64,000 nt of DNA from Bacteroidales bacterium. Its GTDB lineage: Bacteria; Bacteroidota; Bacteroidia; Bacteroidales; F082. Under the pieces are notes generated by a model. The model did no database searches. It saw only the letters and a program-made list of their open reading frames with translations, and was not told where the DNA came from. Below are positions 40,445 through 50,737 of the stretch, piece after piece (position 1 is the first letter of the stretch; the number at the start of each line of letters is the position of its first letter). The position numbers and the translations under genes are program-made. The stretch lies in contig JAEEJS010000055.1 in the NCBI GenBank assembly GCA_016282015.1, positions 1-64,000 of the forward strand. Reading direction: 5' to 3'.

Positions 40445-42712
40445 ATGAGCAGAAACATTATTATTACTACCGATATGAAAACGACAGACTTTTGGGCGAG
40501 GAGATTTGCTATTGCTCTCCTCGCGATAATGGTCACAGTAACAAGCTGGGCCCAACAGATAGCAGGTAATGGAACAGCTGAAACTCCATACCTTATTAAT
40601 AACGAAGACGATTGGTTCGCAATGATGAACAACGTCAACAGCAGCAAAGCCGGTCAAGCCTACTACAAATTAACCACAGACCTCTATCTTGGCAACGACC
40701 TGGAACCTCTCACAAGCATCATAGGAACAAAGAACGATCCTTTCACAGGACATTTCGACGGTGATTTCCACACCATTCACCTCAACATGGAACGTTCAGA
40801 AAACTATGCAGCTCCATTTGGAATCACAGACGGTGCAACAATCAGCAATCTTAGAATTGAGGGCGTAATCAGAACAGACCATAAATATGCAGGTGGTCTT
40901 ATAGCCTATTCAAACAATAAGGACAAACGCACAACCCTCGTCCAAAATTGCATCAGCAGCGTTCACATCATCTGCGACGAAATAATAACTCTGGATCCAA
41001 ACAAACCAGGTGACTGCACTCACGGTGGTTTTGTCGGACAGAACGAAAGCGGTACCCTCCGTTTTGAAAACTGCATCTTCGACGGTAGCATCACAGATTC
41101 TAAAGATGTTAAAACAGCAACCAAATGCACTGGTTTCGTAGGTTGGGTTAACAACAATGTCTACTACGTCAACTGCACAATGGCAGGTAAAATTGATGTT
41201 AAGGCTAACGATGCAACTCTCAAGAACAGCATGGCGAATTTCCACAGACTGTCAAACACAGCCCGTGCGTATTTCACCAACACCTATTTTATTACAGACT
41301 ATACATATCCGGAATTAACCATTCAAGGCATACAGGCCCCTTCGGAGGCTCCAGCGGATGTCATCTCAAAGAAATATGATGGCAGAGCTGATTTTAACCA
41401 TTTTTACGTACCTGGTGCCATAATCGACGGTTTCGACGTAACTTATTACGGATGGAAACTTGTTGAGGGCACCGACTATGATATCATAGCTACAATATCA
41501 GAGGGATTCCACACTATAACCTTTAAAGGTACTGAGAGCTTTGGGGGCTCATATTCAGAGAGCGTGGAATACACCAACAAGGGTATCACGAAATGGAATG
41601 ACACCGACAAAACAGGATGGTACGCCATTGCTTCACCTGTTAACGGTGAACCATTCTCATGTGTGTCAAACCTCATTTCAGACGACAGACACAACATCTA
41701 TCGTTACGATGAGGAAAAACACATGTGGCAGGAGTACAGAAATGACGCTAACAAGTTTAGCGCTTTCGAGAACGGTCGCGGTTACATTTATCGTACTGAA
41801 AATGAATTGGGAATCATTGAATTTAACGGTAAATTGACCACAGGTGATGTCAGTTATTCCATTTCGTATACCGAGGAGAACGGCAAACTGAAAGGCTTCA
41901 ACCTTATCGGCAACCCGTACAACCATGATATTTATAAAGGTGTTGCTTTCGCCGACGACGAACTCGTAAACGGCTTCTGCACACTCAGTAGCAATGGTAC
42001 ATGGCAGTTACAGTCTGATGACACCAGGATTCCTCCTATGACAGCATTCCTCGTGCAGGCCAGCGGCAAGCACACTCTCGAAATGCGTGACACAGACAAC
42101 GCACCTTACTCGAAAGGCAGCAACGACAACATTTGGTTCACTGTCAACGACAGCAAATATCAGGATGTTGCATGCGTAGAATTCAAGGAAGGTCTTGGCT
42201 TCAACAAAATGAGCCATTACAACGAAGAAGCTCCTATGCTTTACATCAATTATGATGGCGAGGACTTCGCTATGGCAAACCTTAGCGACGATGTTGAGTC
42301 GGTGAACCTCTGCTTCAAGACAACTTCTATGAGCAGATACACCATCAGCATCAATGCAAACGGATATTTCAGCTATCTCCATCTTATCGACAGACTCACT
42401 GGTGACGATGTAGACATGCTCCGTAACGGCAGCTATACATTCACCGGAAAGAACGGCGATGTAACAGATCGTTTCATCGTTAAGTTCAGCCGCCAGGAAA
42501 TCAGCAATGTCGAAGACAAATGCTTCGCTTATCAGAGTGGCAGCGATGTCATCGTCAAGGGCGAAGGTCAACTTCAGGTTTTCGACGCTGTGGGCCGCAT
42601 GGTCATGAGCCAGATGGTAAACGGCACTGAGACAGTCAACGTTCCTTCAGGATTATTCATCTTCAGAATAGTCGGAAACGAGACCAAAACTCAGAAGTTA
42701 ATTGTTAGATAA
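40445..42712 (+). CDS. T9SS-exported surface protein
   Basis: 755 residues. Hydrophobic signal segment at about 20-36 (FAIALLAIMVTVTSWAQ); a second ATG at 40475 would give a more typical signal peptide. The N-terminal region (about 40-300) has beta-helix/GLUG-like features (GTKNDPFTGHFDGDFHTIHL, GGLIAYSNN, GFVGWVNNN). The middle is beta-rich. The last 75 residues form a type A C-terminal sorting domain (LQVFDAVGRMVMSQ, NVPSGLFIFRI, TQKLIVR), so it is secreted through the type IX system. The gene is downstream of a six-site repeat array. 34 bp before the 82-residue membrane protein gene, probably one transcript. Confidence 0.85.
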   Translation: MSRNIIITTDMKTTDFWARRFAIALLAIMVTVTSWAQQIAGNGTAETPYLINNEDDWFAMMNNVNSSKAGQAYYKLTTDLYLGNDLEPLTSIIGTKNDPFTGHFDGDFHTIHLNMERSENYAAPFGITDGATISNLRIEGVIRTDHKYAGGLIAYSNNKDKRTTLVQNCISSVHIICDEIITLDPNKPGDCTHGGFVGQNESGTLRFENCIFDGSITDSKDVKTATKCTGFVGWVNNNVYYVNCTMAGKIDVKANDATLKNSMANFHRLSNTARAYFTNTYFITDYTYPELTIQGIQAPSEAPADVISKKYDGRADFNHFYVPGAIIDGFDVTYYGWKLVEGTDYDIIATISEGFHTITFKGTESFGGSYSESVEYTNKGITKWNDTDKTGWYAIASPVNGEPFSCVSNLISDDRHNIYRYDEEKHMWQEYRNDANKFSAFENGRGYIYRTENELGIIEFNGKLTTGDVSYSISYTEENGKLKGFNLIGNPYNHDIYKGVAFADDELVNGFCTLSSNGTWQLQSDDTRIPPMTAFLVQASGKHTLEMRDTDNAPYSKGSNDNIWFTVNDSKYQDVACVEFKEGLGFNKMSHYNEEAPMLYINYDGEDFAMANLSDDVESVNLCFKTTSMSRYTISINANGYFSYLHLIDRLTGDDVDMLRNGSYTFTGKNGDVTDRFIVKFSRQEISNVEDKCFAYQSGSDVIVKGEGQLQVFDAVGRMVMSQMVNGTETVNVPSGLFIFRIVGNETKTQKLIVR

Positions 42713-42746
42713 AATGTTAAGATAACTGAAAAATTTAAGAAATAAA

Positions 42747-42995
42747 ATGAAAAAGATATTAGTTTTAATCGCCTTCATGATGACAATGGGATTCGGTGCC
42801 AAAGCTCAGGATGCATTCTATACAGACTGGGATTACAGCAGCAGACTCGATAACTCAATCGACCCTACCATCCTTGTGATACCGGGCTTAATAATCGGTT
42901 CAACCGATAACTCAGATGTCCCGGTTGGCAGCGGATTGATTATCATGAGCGCTCTCGGCGCCGGTTACGCAATAGCAAAACGCAGAAAACAGTAG
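42747..42995 (+). CDS. Small exported protein with GSG-transmembrane-RRK tail
   Basis: 82 residues. Signal peptide 1-21 (ends AKAQD), a short polar middle, and a C-terminal PVGSGLIIMSALGAGYAIAKRRKQ tail, that is a Pro-x-Gly-Ser-Gly start, one membrane helix and a basic end. This layout is that of a C-terminal sorting or anchoring signal and resembles what is called PID-CTERM in Bacteroidetes (my recollection; it needs a profile search). The same tail occurs internally at residues 60-85 of the three surface proteins at 330-9554. Follows the T9SS protein gene and is closed by a terminator. Confidence 0.75.
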   Translation: MKKILVLIAFMMTMGFGAKAQDAFYTDWDYSSRLDNSIDPTILVIPGLIIGSTDNSDVPVGSGLIIMSALGAGYAIAKRRKQ

Positions 42996-43024
42996 TTAAA
43001 TCAATAATAATGTTAGTTTAGTGT

Positions 43025-43059
43025 CAAGGGCGCGCTTCTCCGGTGCGTCCTTGTTTTTT
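43025..43059 (+). terminator. Intrinsic terminator after the small membrane protein
   Basis: CAAGG.CGC, a loop and GCG.CCTTG followed by six T residues, 30 bp after the stop at 42995. It ends the 40445-42995 transcript before glmS. Confidence 0.75.
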
Positions 43060-43158
43060 AATGCCCTTCATCAAAAAAAAATTGAAAATTTTCTTCTATA
43101 GAATTCAGAAATAAATTAATTTTGCAACTTTGATGAATTTAAACTCAAATAAAAGTAT

Positions 43159-45003
43159 ATGTGCGGAATTGTAGCTTATATTGGAAAGAATGAGGCCTAT
43201 CCTATTCTGATAAACGGATTGAAGCGCCTCGAATACCGTGGTTATGACAGCGCCGGTGTTGCCATACTCAACGAAAAGAACGAGCTGAATGTATACAAGA
43301 CCAAGGGAAAGGTATCCGACTTGGAGGAGTTTGCAGCTGGCAAGGACATCAGCGGTCATATCGGCATAGCCCACACACGCTGGGCCACACACGGTGAACC
43401 TAACGACATAAACGCCCACCCGCACATATCACGTTCAGGCAAACTGGCTTTGATTCACAACGGTATCATAGAGAACTATCTCACTGTGAAGAAAGAGCTT
43501 GAGCACCGCAAATACCAGTTCCTGTCGAGCACCGACACCGAGGTGCTGGTCAACCTCATTGAGGAAGTTCAACGCAAGCAGAAAGTCGACCTGTTTGAGG
43601 CCACCCGCATCGCTTTGAACCATGTGAACGGCGCTTACGCCATCGCAATCCTTGACAAAGACAATCCTGACACCATAATTGCGGCCCGCAAAGGCAGCCC
43701 TATGGTTATAGGCATAGGCGAAGACGAGTTCTTCATCGCCTCAGACGCCACCCCTATCGTCGGTCTGACATCTAAAGTGGTTTACATCGACGACGAGGAA
43801 GTTGTGAAGATTCAGCGCGGCAAGGATCTTATATTGAAAACCATTGACGACATCGAGATGACTCCTTACGTTCAGGAGCTCAAGATGAATCTCGAATCAA
43901 TAGAAAAAGGCGGCTTCGACCACTTCATGCTGAAGGAGATCTACGAGCAGCCCACCACAGTGCGTGACACCATGCGCGGACGTCTGCACCCACGTCGCGG
44001 CACCATCACCTTAGGCGGTATTTTCGACTACGAACAGAAGCTTCTCAATGCCCGCAATATCATCATAGTGGCTTGCGGTACCTCATGGCACGCTGCCCTG
44101 GTTGGAAGCTACCTTATCGAGCTCTACGCCGGCATACGCGTGAAGGTGGAATATGCTTCGGAGTTCCGTTACCGCACCCCTGTCATCTTCCCTGACGACG
44201 TGGTCATAGCCATTTCGCAGTCGGGCGAGACAGCCGACACTCTGGCAGCCATTCAGCTGGCCAAGGCCAAAGGCGCCACTGTGCTTGGCATCTGCAATGT
44301 GATTGGTTCGTCAATTTCACGTGCCACCGACGCCGGCATCTACACTCACGCAGGTCCGGAAATAGGTGTGGCATCAACCAAGGCGTTCACCGCACAGGTG
44401 GCAGTGCTCACTATGTTGGCCATACGTCTGGCTGAACTCAACGGATTCATTCCAAAATCGGAGGTGGCCAAGCTCATTCACGAGCTCGACCTCATCCCGG
44501 AAAAGATCAAGACCACATTGGAGCGCAGTGCCATTGTGAAAGATATAGCAGAACAAATGAAAGACTGCCACAACGCCATCTATTTGGGACGTCTGCAGAA
44601 CTTCCCGGTGGCTTTGGAAGGCGCTCTTAAACTTAAAGAAATATCATACATCCATGCCGAAGGTTACCCGGCAGCAGAGATGAAACACGGTCCTATCGCT
44701 TTGATCGACAAAGACATGCCTGTCATCTTCATAGCCACCAACAAGAGCACTTATGAGAAGGTGGTTTCCAACGTGCAGGAGGTGAAGGCCCGTCACGGAA
44801 AGATTATCAGCGTTGTGACCGAAGGCGACGTCCTGGTGAAGGAGATGTCAGACTACGTCATCGAAATCCCGGACACCGTCTGCACTTACGCCCCGTTGCT
44901 GGCAACAATCCCGTTGCAGCTCCTCGCCTACTACATCGCAGTGAAGCGAGGATGCAACGTCGACCAGCCGCGCAACCTGGCCAAGTCGGTAACTGTTGAA
45001 TAA
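43159..45003 (+). CDS. glmS: Glutamine-fructose-6-phosphate aminotransferase
   Basis: 614 residues, full length. Makes glucosamine 6-phosphate from fructose 6-phosphate and glutamine, the first step to UDP-GlcNAc. Class II glutaminase domain with catalytic Cys2 (MCGIVAYIG), RWATHGEP and NGIIENY; two SIS sugar-isomerase domains (CGTSWHAALVG, SQSGETADTL; EGALKLKEISYIHAEGY); C-terminus RNLAKSVTVE. -7 box TAATTTTGC lies about 45 bp upstream. No glmS ribozyme is visible in the leader. Overlaps the next reading frame by a few codons. Confidence 0.96.
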   Translation: MCGIVAYIGKNEAYPILINGLKRLEYRGYDSAGVAILNEKNELNVYKTKGKVSDLEEFAAGKDISGHIGIAHTRWATHGEPNDINAHPHISRSGKLALIHNGIIENYLTVKKELEHRKYQFLSSTDTEVLVNLIEEVQRKQKVDLFEATRIALNHVNGAYAIAILDKDNPDTIIAARKGSPMVIGIGEDEFFIASDATPIVGLTSKVVYIDDEEVVKIQRGKDLILKTIDDIEMTPYVQELKMNLESIEKGGFDHFMLKEIYEQPTTVRDTMRGRLHPRRGTITLGGIFDYEQKLLNARNIIIVACGTSWHAALVGSYLIELYAGIRVKVEYASEFRYRTPVIFPDDVVIAISQSGETADTLAAIQLAKAKGATVLGICNVIGSSISRATDAGIYTHAGPEIGVASTKAFTAQVAVLTMLAIRLAELNGFIPKSEVAKLIHELDLIPEKIKTTLERSAIVKDIAEQMKDCHNAIYLGRLQNFPVALEGALKLKEISYIHAEGYPAAEMKHGPIALIDKDMPVIFIATNKSTYEKVVSNVQEVKARHGKIISVVTEGDVLVKEMSDYVIEIPDTVCTYAPLLATIPLQLLAYYIAVKRGCNVDQPRNLAKSVTVE

Positions 45004-45013
45004 GGAGTTATTG

Positions 45014-47572
45014 ATGAAAAAAACGCTACTACTAACACTATTTTTTTTAAACTGTCTACTAGCAATTGCACAACATACCGTGATTAAGGGCAAAGTCACC
45101 GATGTAGAATCGGGCGAGACTTTGCCTTTCGCCAATATAACTTACGAAGTAGACGGAAAGATTTACGGAACTGCATCAGACATCAACGGCAACTACCGTT
45201 TGGAGTCGGATTTGATATTCGACAAGATCAAGGTAAACTATGCCGGATACAAGCCCTACGAGACAAAGATACAGCGTTTCACCACCCAGACCGTCAACAT
45301 CAAGATGGCCTCGGTTTACATCACCCTGCCACCAGCCGAAATCAGGGCTCAGCGCAAGGTGAAGGAAAAATACAAGCGCAAAGGCAACCTGGCTGTGGAA
45401 CTCATCAGAAAGGTGCAGAAAAACGCCGAAAAGAACAGTTTGACAGGCTTCGACTACTACCAGTATGACGAATACAGCAAGCTGGAAATGGGTCCTTCGA
45501 ACCTTGGCGATAGCATAGCCACCACCGGTATTCTGAGAGGCATAAGCTTTGTGGGCGACAACATACGTCCGTCTGAGCTTACCGGCCGCAACTACCTTTC
45601 GATGTATTTCGTGGAGACACTGTCCAAAACCTATTATCGTAAGGAACCGCGCGCTCTGACCACAGAGGTGACCGACTCCAAGGATGTGTTGTTGAGCAAA
45701 TTCATGGACTTCACATCTATGGAGGCTGTGATAGACAACTGGATAGGCTTCGTGGATGTCTATCAGAAGAACGTGAGCCTTTTCAACAACGAGTACACCT
45801 CCCCTATGTCGCCTTTGGCTGTGGCTTTCTACCATTTCTACATAGTGGACACTGTCGATTACGAGAACGAGAACTGCATAGTGCTTTCGTTCACCCCGGC
45901 CAACCAGATGGATATGGGACTTTGCGGAAGCCTCTGGATTACCAACGACAGCTCGTACATGGTGAAAAAGGTGCAGCTGCAGATTCCAAAGCATTCAGGC
46001 ACCAACTTTGTGGAAGCCATGATGTTCCAGCAGGAATACCGCAAGGAAGGCTCTATAATGATTCCTACGCGCTACAGCCTGGTGGCCGACATATTCTACC
46101 TGGGAGTGGCCCTGCACGGCAAGCGTTCGGGCGTTTTCTCCAACATTGTAATCAATAATGCTCTGCCCGACAAGTTCTATGCAGGCAAGACCGAAAAGAC
46201 ACGCAGCAAGGGCTTTTACGACCATAGGGACGATGAGGAATACTGGAAGGCCCGACGAGCCGACAGCCTTTCGGTACACGAGAAACGCATAGCAGAGGAC
46301 AACGAGCGACTGAAACACGCTCTGGGCTTCCGTCTGATTGCAGGTACGGCTTTGGCCATAGGATACAACTACATTGACGCAGGTCCCATAGACATAGGTC
46401 CGGTGTTCAACATGCTTAGCTACAACCAGATTGAGGGCACCCGCATTCGTTTCGGCGCCAAGACCAACACCCGCTTCCACAAGCACATCTTTCTGGAAGG
46501 CTTTGTGGCATACGGTTTCAAGGACGACAAGGTGAAATATCGCGGACAGTTTATGTATTCGTTCAACGATAAGGTCAACAACCAGTGGGAATTCCCAATG
46601 AACCTGCTGACTGTGTCCTATCTGCACGACGTCACCATACCGGGACAGAGCATGTTCGGATACAATATCAAAGACGATCACGACCGCCTGGGCCGTTCGT
46701 TCAACCGTCAGAGCAACACCCGCATGGTATTTGTGGATAAGTTCAGGATGATGTACGACATAGAGTCGCAATACCAGATAGGATATAAGTTTTACGCCGA
46801 ATATGAGGAACAGCGTCCGTTGGGCGATTTGGTGTATGAGACCAACGACGGCCGAATCTACAACCCATTCTCCACCAACTCCGTGGGCTTTGAAATTCGC
46901 TTCGCCCACAACGAGAAAGTGTTCCAAATTCACCAGTACCGCAAACATCTGGCGAGTTCGGTGTCCCCTGTGTTCGCCATAGGTTACAGCTTGACAGGAA
47001 AATATCTGGGTTCTGACTATGAAGTGCACCGTATTCAGGCTATGTTCAGCAAGCGCTGGTTCTTGAGCATACTGGGTGTGGCCGACCTTAAAATAAACGG
47101 AGGCGCCGTTTTGGGACAAGCCCCCTACCCTCTGATGTTCGTCCACCGTGCCAACCAAGGCATTTACTACGACGAGTTGGGCTTCAACCTGATGAACTAC
47201 TACGAGTTTGTGAGCCAGTATTACGTACAGGGAATATTCGACTACAACTTCAACGGTTTCATCCTGAACAGAATACCTCTGATTGGCAGGTTGAAACTGC
47301 GCGAGGTGCTGTCGCTGCGCGCCGTCTGGGGCGGAATTTCCGATGAGAACAACCCGGCCAACGGCAATGCCAACCTGTTCAAGTTCCCGACCAAAGAGAA
47401 CGGAGAGTCCATGACTTACACTCTCGAGAAAGAGCCTTACGTCGAGGGCAGCATAGGCATAGCCAACATCTTCAGCATCTTGAGGATAGACTTCGTGAAA
47501 CGTTTCAGCTACCTCGACCATCCTGATGTTGACGACTGGGGAATTTTCTTCTCGCTGAAGGTTAAATTCTAA
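45014..47572 (+). CDS. DUF5686 / carboxypeptidase-regulatory-like outer-membrane protein 1
   Basis: 852 residues from ATG 45014 (MKKTLLLTLFFLNCLLAIAQ, signal peptide), 10 bp after the glmS stop. Then a carboxypeptidase-regulatory-like beta domain (about 25-110: VIKGKVTDVESGETLPFANI, DINGNYRL), a basic KVKEKYKRKG linker and a long DUF5686 beta-rich region to the end with an aromatic final strand (IFFSLKVKF) typical of outer-membrane barrels. Function unknown in this family. Paralogous to 48323-50737, with the nitroreductase gene between them on the other strand. Confidence 0.8.
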   Translation: MKKTLLLTLFFLNCLLAIAQHTVIKGKVTDVESGETLPFANITYEVDGKIYGTASDINGNYRLESDLIFDKIKVNYAGYKPYETKIQRFTTQTVNIKMASVYITLPPAEIRAQRKVKEKYKRKGNLAVELIRKVQKNAEKNSLTGFDYYQYDEYSKLEMGPSNLGDSIATTGILRGISFVGDNIRPSELTGRNYLSMYFVETLSKTYYRKEPRALTTEVTDSKDVLLSKFMDFTSMEAVIDNWIGFVDVYQKNVSLFNNEYTSPMSPLAVAFYHFYIVDTVDYENENCIVLSFTPANQMDMGLCGSLWITNDSSYMVKKVQLQIPKHSGTNFVEAMMFQQEYRKEGSIMIPTRYSLVADIFYLGVALHGKRSGVFSNIVINNALPDKFYAGKTEKTRSKGFYDHRDDEEYWKARRADSLSVHEKRIAEDNERLKHALGFRLIAGTALAIGYNYIDAGPIDIGPVFNMLSYNQIEGTRIRFGAKTNTRFHKHIFLEGFVAYGFKDDKVKYRGQFMYSFNDKVNNQWEFPMNLLTVSYLHDVTIPGQSMFGYNIKDDHDRLGRSFNRQSNTRMVFVDKFRMMYDIESQYQIGYKFYAEYEEQRPLGDLVYETNDGRIYNPFSTNSVGFEIRFAHNEKVFQIHQYRKHLASSVSPVFAIGYSLTGKYLGSDYEVHRIQAMFSKRWFLSILGVADLKINGGAVLGQAPYPLMFVHRANQGIYYDELGFNLMNYYEFVSQYYVQGIFDYNFNGFILNRIPLIGRLKLREVLSLRAVWGGISDENNPANGNANLFKFPTKENGESMTYTLEKEPYVEGSIGIANIFSILRIDFVKRFSYLDHPDVDDWGIFFSLKVKF

Positions 47573-47581
47573 ACTGAAATT

Positions 47582-48214
47582 CTAGATTATAATATCTTCG
47601 AGCCGGACTTTCGGCACGTAGTGCACTCCGTCTATGCGGTAGTAGGCACGGCTTTCGTCTACCGAGATAGGCGCAAGCTTGATGTTTTCTATGCCCTTGC
47701 CCACAGCCAGAATGGCTAAAGGCTCATGTTCCAACTTGAAATGCTCGGTTATGTTAGCCTTGTTGAAAGCGCAGATTATCAGACCGTTCAGCCCCATTTC
47801 GGTAGCCTTCAGCGCCATGCTCTGCAACGATATGCCAAGGTCGATATCGATAATTTTCGTTTCGGGAGCCGAGGTGCAGACTATGATGAAAGCCTCGGGC
47901 TCTGTGCCTGCATAAGGCAGATGCAGCTCGGGCAGCATGCCGCCCAGCTTGATGTTCTGCAGCACAAAGTCGGCATCGGGGCCTTGGGTGACCAGCTTGA
48001 AACGCAACACCTGCTGGTTTTTGCCGGTGGCAATCTTGGTGTTGACATTGACTATGCGTTCCAACATGTCGCGTCTCACCACAAAATCCTTGTTATATCC
48101 GCGGTGACTGCGGTTCTTCTCGAACAAGACGTCGAGTGACACGTGTTTTACCGTTTGTTTGCGGGAGCCCGATGAGAACTCCTCCATGCGTTTCTCAAGA
48201 TAACCGTCGGCCAT
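47582..48214 (-). CDS. Nitroreductase-family protein
   Basis: 210 residues. FMN-dependent nitroreductase fold: SHRGYNKDFVVRRDMLERIV at the N-terminal FMN/phosphate region, a middle acidic strand (IVCTSAPETKIIDIDLGISLQSMALKATEMGL) and AILAVGKGIENI. Shorter than the 220-250 usual for the family and ends EDIII. The substrate is not determinable. It is convergent with the DUF5686 gene upstream (9 bp) and divergent from the one at 48323. Confidence 0.8.
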   Translation of the reverse strand: MADGYLEKRMEEFSSGSRKQTVKHVSLDVLFEKNRSHRGYNKDFVVRRDMLERIVNVNTKIATGKNQQVLRFKLVTQGPDADFVLQNIKLGGMLPELHLPYAGTEPEAFIIVCTSAPETKIIDIDLGISLQSMALKATEMGLNGLIICAFNKANITEHFKLEHEPLAILAVGKGIENIKLAPISVDESRAYYRIDGVHYVPKVRLEDIII

Positions 48215-48322
48215 ATTTTAGAAATTTACAATTTTGATGGACAAAAGTAGTAATAATATTTGAGGAAAAGACACGGGGTTTTGAAAAATTTTTAATTTTG
48301 CAGAAAATTAATCCGAAAGAAA

Positions 48323-50737
48323 ATGATCAGAAAAATAGTATTTCTGTTTTGTATCATATTTATGGGACTGGCGGTGAAAGCCCAGGTCTTCAGTGTCAGC
48401 GGCACGGTGGTTGACAGTTTGACCAACCAAAAGCTGGCCTTTGTGAACGTCATAGTGAACGACGACGGGCATTTAGGCACCACCACCGACATTGACGGCA
48501 GCTTCTCCATCAACAGCAAGCATGAGATTCATAAGCTCACCTTTTCGTATGTGGGATACAAGAGGAAATCCATCAGCGTGGAACAGCTGAAAGCCTCGCG
48601 TAAGGTGCTGATGCAGAGCGACAACATCGAGCTGCAGGAGATAGTGTTCAAGGCTGGCGAGAACCCGGCCCACCGCATCATAGACAGCGTGGTGAAAAAC
48701 CGGAAGCTCAACAATCCGGAGATGCTCGACTCATACACCTACACCATTTACGACCGCATGACCATCACACTCGACACCACCGAGATACCCGATTCATTAA
48801 TTGGCAGTTTTGGCAGGCTGGTACGCGACAACGACCTGATGGTTATGGAGACAGTGTCGGAGCAGTACCACCAAAAACCAGACAAGAGCAAGCGCATAAT
48901 CAAGGCCAACAAGATATCAGGGCTCAACAACCCAATGTATTACTACATACTTGACGGGAAGCAGAGCACCAATTTCTACGACGAGTTTATCACCGTTTAC
49001 AAAAAGAACTACATCAACCCCATCAACCCGGGCAGCAAGAGCAGATACTTCTTCGGGTTGGAGTCAGTGATGCCCACCCCTACCGGCGACTCGATTTACA
49101 TTATTTCGTTCAAGCCGCGCCGAGGCTCGACCTTCGACGCTCTCAAAGGAGTGATGACGATAACTTCCGACAAGTGGGCCATAGTTAACGTGAAAGCCGA
49201 GGCGGCGGATAAAACCAACACTCTCGACGTGAAGATACAGCAGCTCTATGCCAAGTTCAACGACTCGGTTTGGTTTCCGGTGCAGCTGAACACCGACATT
49301 ATTTTCCTGAGAATGAAGGCTGATGATAATTCCATACAGTTTTCATTAGGCATGGGCGATGACCCCAACTTGACCAACACCTCACTGTTGGGCATAGGCA
49401 AAAGCTACATTTACAACATCAAGATCAACCCTGAAATTGACCACAAAGTGTTCGGCTCTACCGACATCGATATGGATGAAAACTCTGTGATGCACGACGA
49501 GAGCTACTGGCGTGAATACCGTCGTGACAGCCTGAGCGACAGAATAGAAAACACCCACCATTTCGTCGACACTATCATGGGCGACAGCGACATTACCCTT
49601 GACGAGGTGCTGGACTTCACCACCGACCTGCTGGTCAAGGGGAATATACCCATGGGCTATGTCAACCTCAGCCTCAACGACATTCTGAAATATAACTTAG
49701 CCAACGGATTCTATCTTGGCCTTGGCCTGACCACCAACAAGAAACTTTCGGAAAGATATAGTCTGAAAGGTTATTTCGGTTATTGGTTCGGAGGCAAGCA
49801 CATCAACTACGGAGGCGACTTCAAGCTGCGCATCGACAAAAGGCGTGACTTCGACTTTAACCTGAGTTTCGACCACCGGTTCCAGATGATAGGCGACTAC
49901 GGTTTCTCGAACGAAGGTTTCAACGCGCTGAACGAGAACTTCTACAAGTATTTCTACATAAAATGGACCAGCCTCAACACCACGGCCTCGGCCGAGCTGT
50001 CCACCCGTTTTGCCAAGATTATGCAAGGCTTTGTGAAGTTCAGCCTCAGCGACAAGGAGTTCGACTTTAATGTATACCGCCTCAGCAATCTGGAATTCAA
50101 GCTGCGTATAGCCCCTGGCGAGCGATACATGCGGTCGCCAAAAGGCATTAGCACTGTCAGCCTAGGCAAACCTATAATCTGGCTGTCATACCAGAAGGGC
50201 ATCAACGGCCTTTTCGACTCGCCTTTCAACTACGACCGTCTGCAGTTCCAGATTAGCGGCTCCTGGCTGATACGCTACCTCGGAAAGACTTCAATCACCC
50301 TGCAGGGCGGCTTGGTTACAGGCGACGTGCCATTCACCGAGCTGTTCAACATATTCGCCAACAACGACAACTTCGGCATCTACTGCACCCAGAGTTTCGC
50401 CACCATGAAGGTCAACGAGTTTATTTGCGACAGGTTTGTGGCTCTGTTTTTCAGCCATAACTTCGGCAAGTTCTTCAAGACCAAGCTGACCAGCCCCGAC
50501 TTCATATTCGAGACCAATGCAGGCTGGGGCGACATCAGCAGCGAGCACATACTCGATGGTTATCAGACAAAAAGCATGAAAGACGGATTCTTCGAGAGCG
50601 GCTTGGTGCTTGACAACATTCTGGACCTCGGCACCTCGAAGATAGGCTTTGGCGTCTTTTACCGTTACGGTGCAAACGCCTTCGATATGATTGAGAAGAA
50701 TTTTGCCTACAAACTCAAGATAGTCATAGGCTTATAA
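48323..50737 (+). CDS. DUF5686 / carboxypeptidase-regulatory-like outer-membrane protein 2
   Basis: 804 residues. Signal peptide 1-20 (FCIIFMGLAVKAQ), regulatory-like beta domain (about 22-105: FSVSGTVVDSLTNQKLAFVNV, DIDGSFSI), then DUF5686 with many amphipathic strands (for example YFGYWFGGKHINYGGDFKLR) and an aromatic last residue region (YKLKIVIGL). -7 box TAATTTTGC at 48293-48301. Second member of this family in the window, same domain order as 45014-47572. Ends 1 bp before the convergent kinase-like gene. Confidence 0.8.
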   Translation: MIRKIVFLFCIIFMGLAVKAQVFSVSGTVVDSLTNQKLAFVNVIVNDDGHLGTTTDIDGSFSINSKHEIHKLTFSYVGYKRKSISVEQLKASRKVLMQSDNIELQEIVFKAGENPAHRIIDSVVKNRKLNNPEMLDSYTYTIYDRMTITLDTTEIPDSLIGSFGRLVRDNDLMVMETVSEQYHQKPDKSKRIIKANKISGLNNPMYYYILDGKQSTNFYDEFITVYKKNYINPINPGSKSRYFFGLESVMPTPTGDSIYIISFKPRRGSTFDALKGVMTITSDKWAIVNVKAEAADKTNTLDVKIQQLYAKFNDSVWFPVQLNTDIIFLRMKADDNSIQFSLGMGDDPNLTNTSLLGIGKSYIYNIKINPEIDHKVFGSTDIDMDENSVMHDESYWREYRRDSLSDRIENTHHFVDTIMGDSDITLDEVLDFTTDLLVKGNIPMGYVNLSLNDILKYNLANGFYLGLGLTTNKKLSERYSLKGYFGYWFGGKHINYGGDFKLRIDKRRDFDFNLSFDHRFQMIGDYGFSNEGFNALNENFYKYFYIKWTSLNTTASAELSTRFAKIMQGFVKFSLSDKEFDFNVYRLSNLEFKLRIAPGERYMRSPKGISTVSLGKPIIWLSYQKGINGLFDSPFNYDRLQFQISGSWLIRYLGKTSITLQGGLVTGDVPFTELFNIFANNDNFGIYCTQSFATMKVNEFICDRFVALFFSHNFGKFFKTKLTSPDFIFETNAGWGDISSEHILDGYQTKSMKDGFFESGLVLDNILDLGTSKIGFGVFYRYGANAFDMIEKNFAYKLKIVIGL

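Noticed and set aside
43060-43158. glmS ribozyme in the leader
   Set aside because: The 99-bp leader is AT-rich with no sign of the ribozyme core, and such ribozymes are typical of Firmicutes.
45995-47521. 508-codon minus-strand frame opposite the DUF5686 gene
   Set aside because: Antisense shadow caused by codon bias; no promoter or ribosome site, and the plus-strand protein is clearly the real one.
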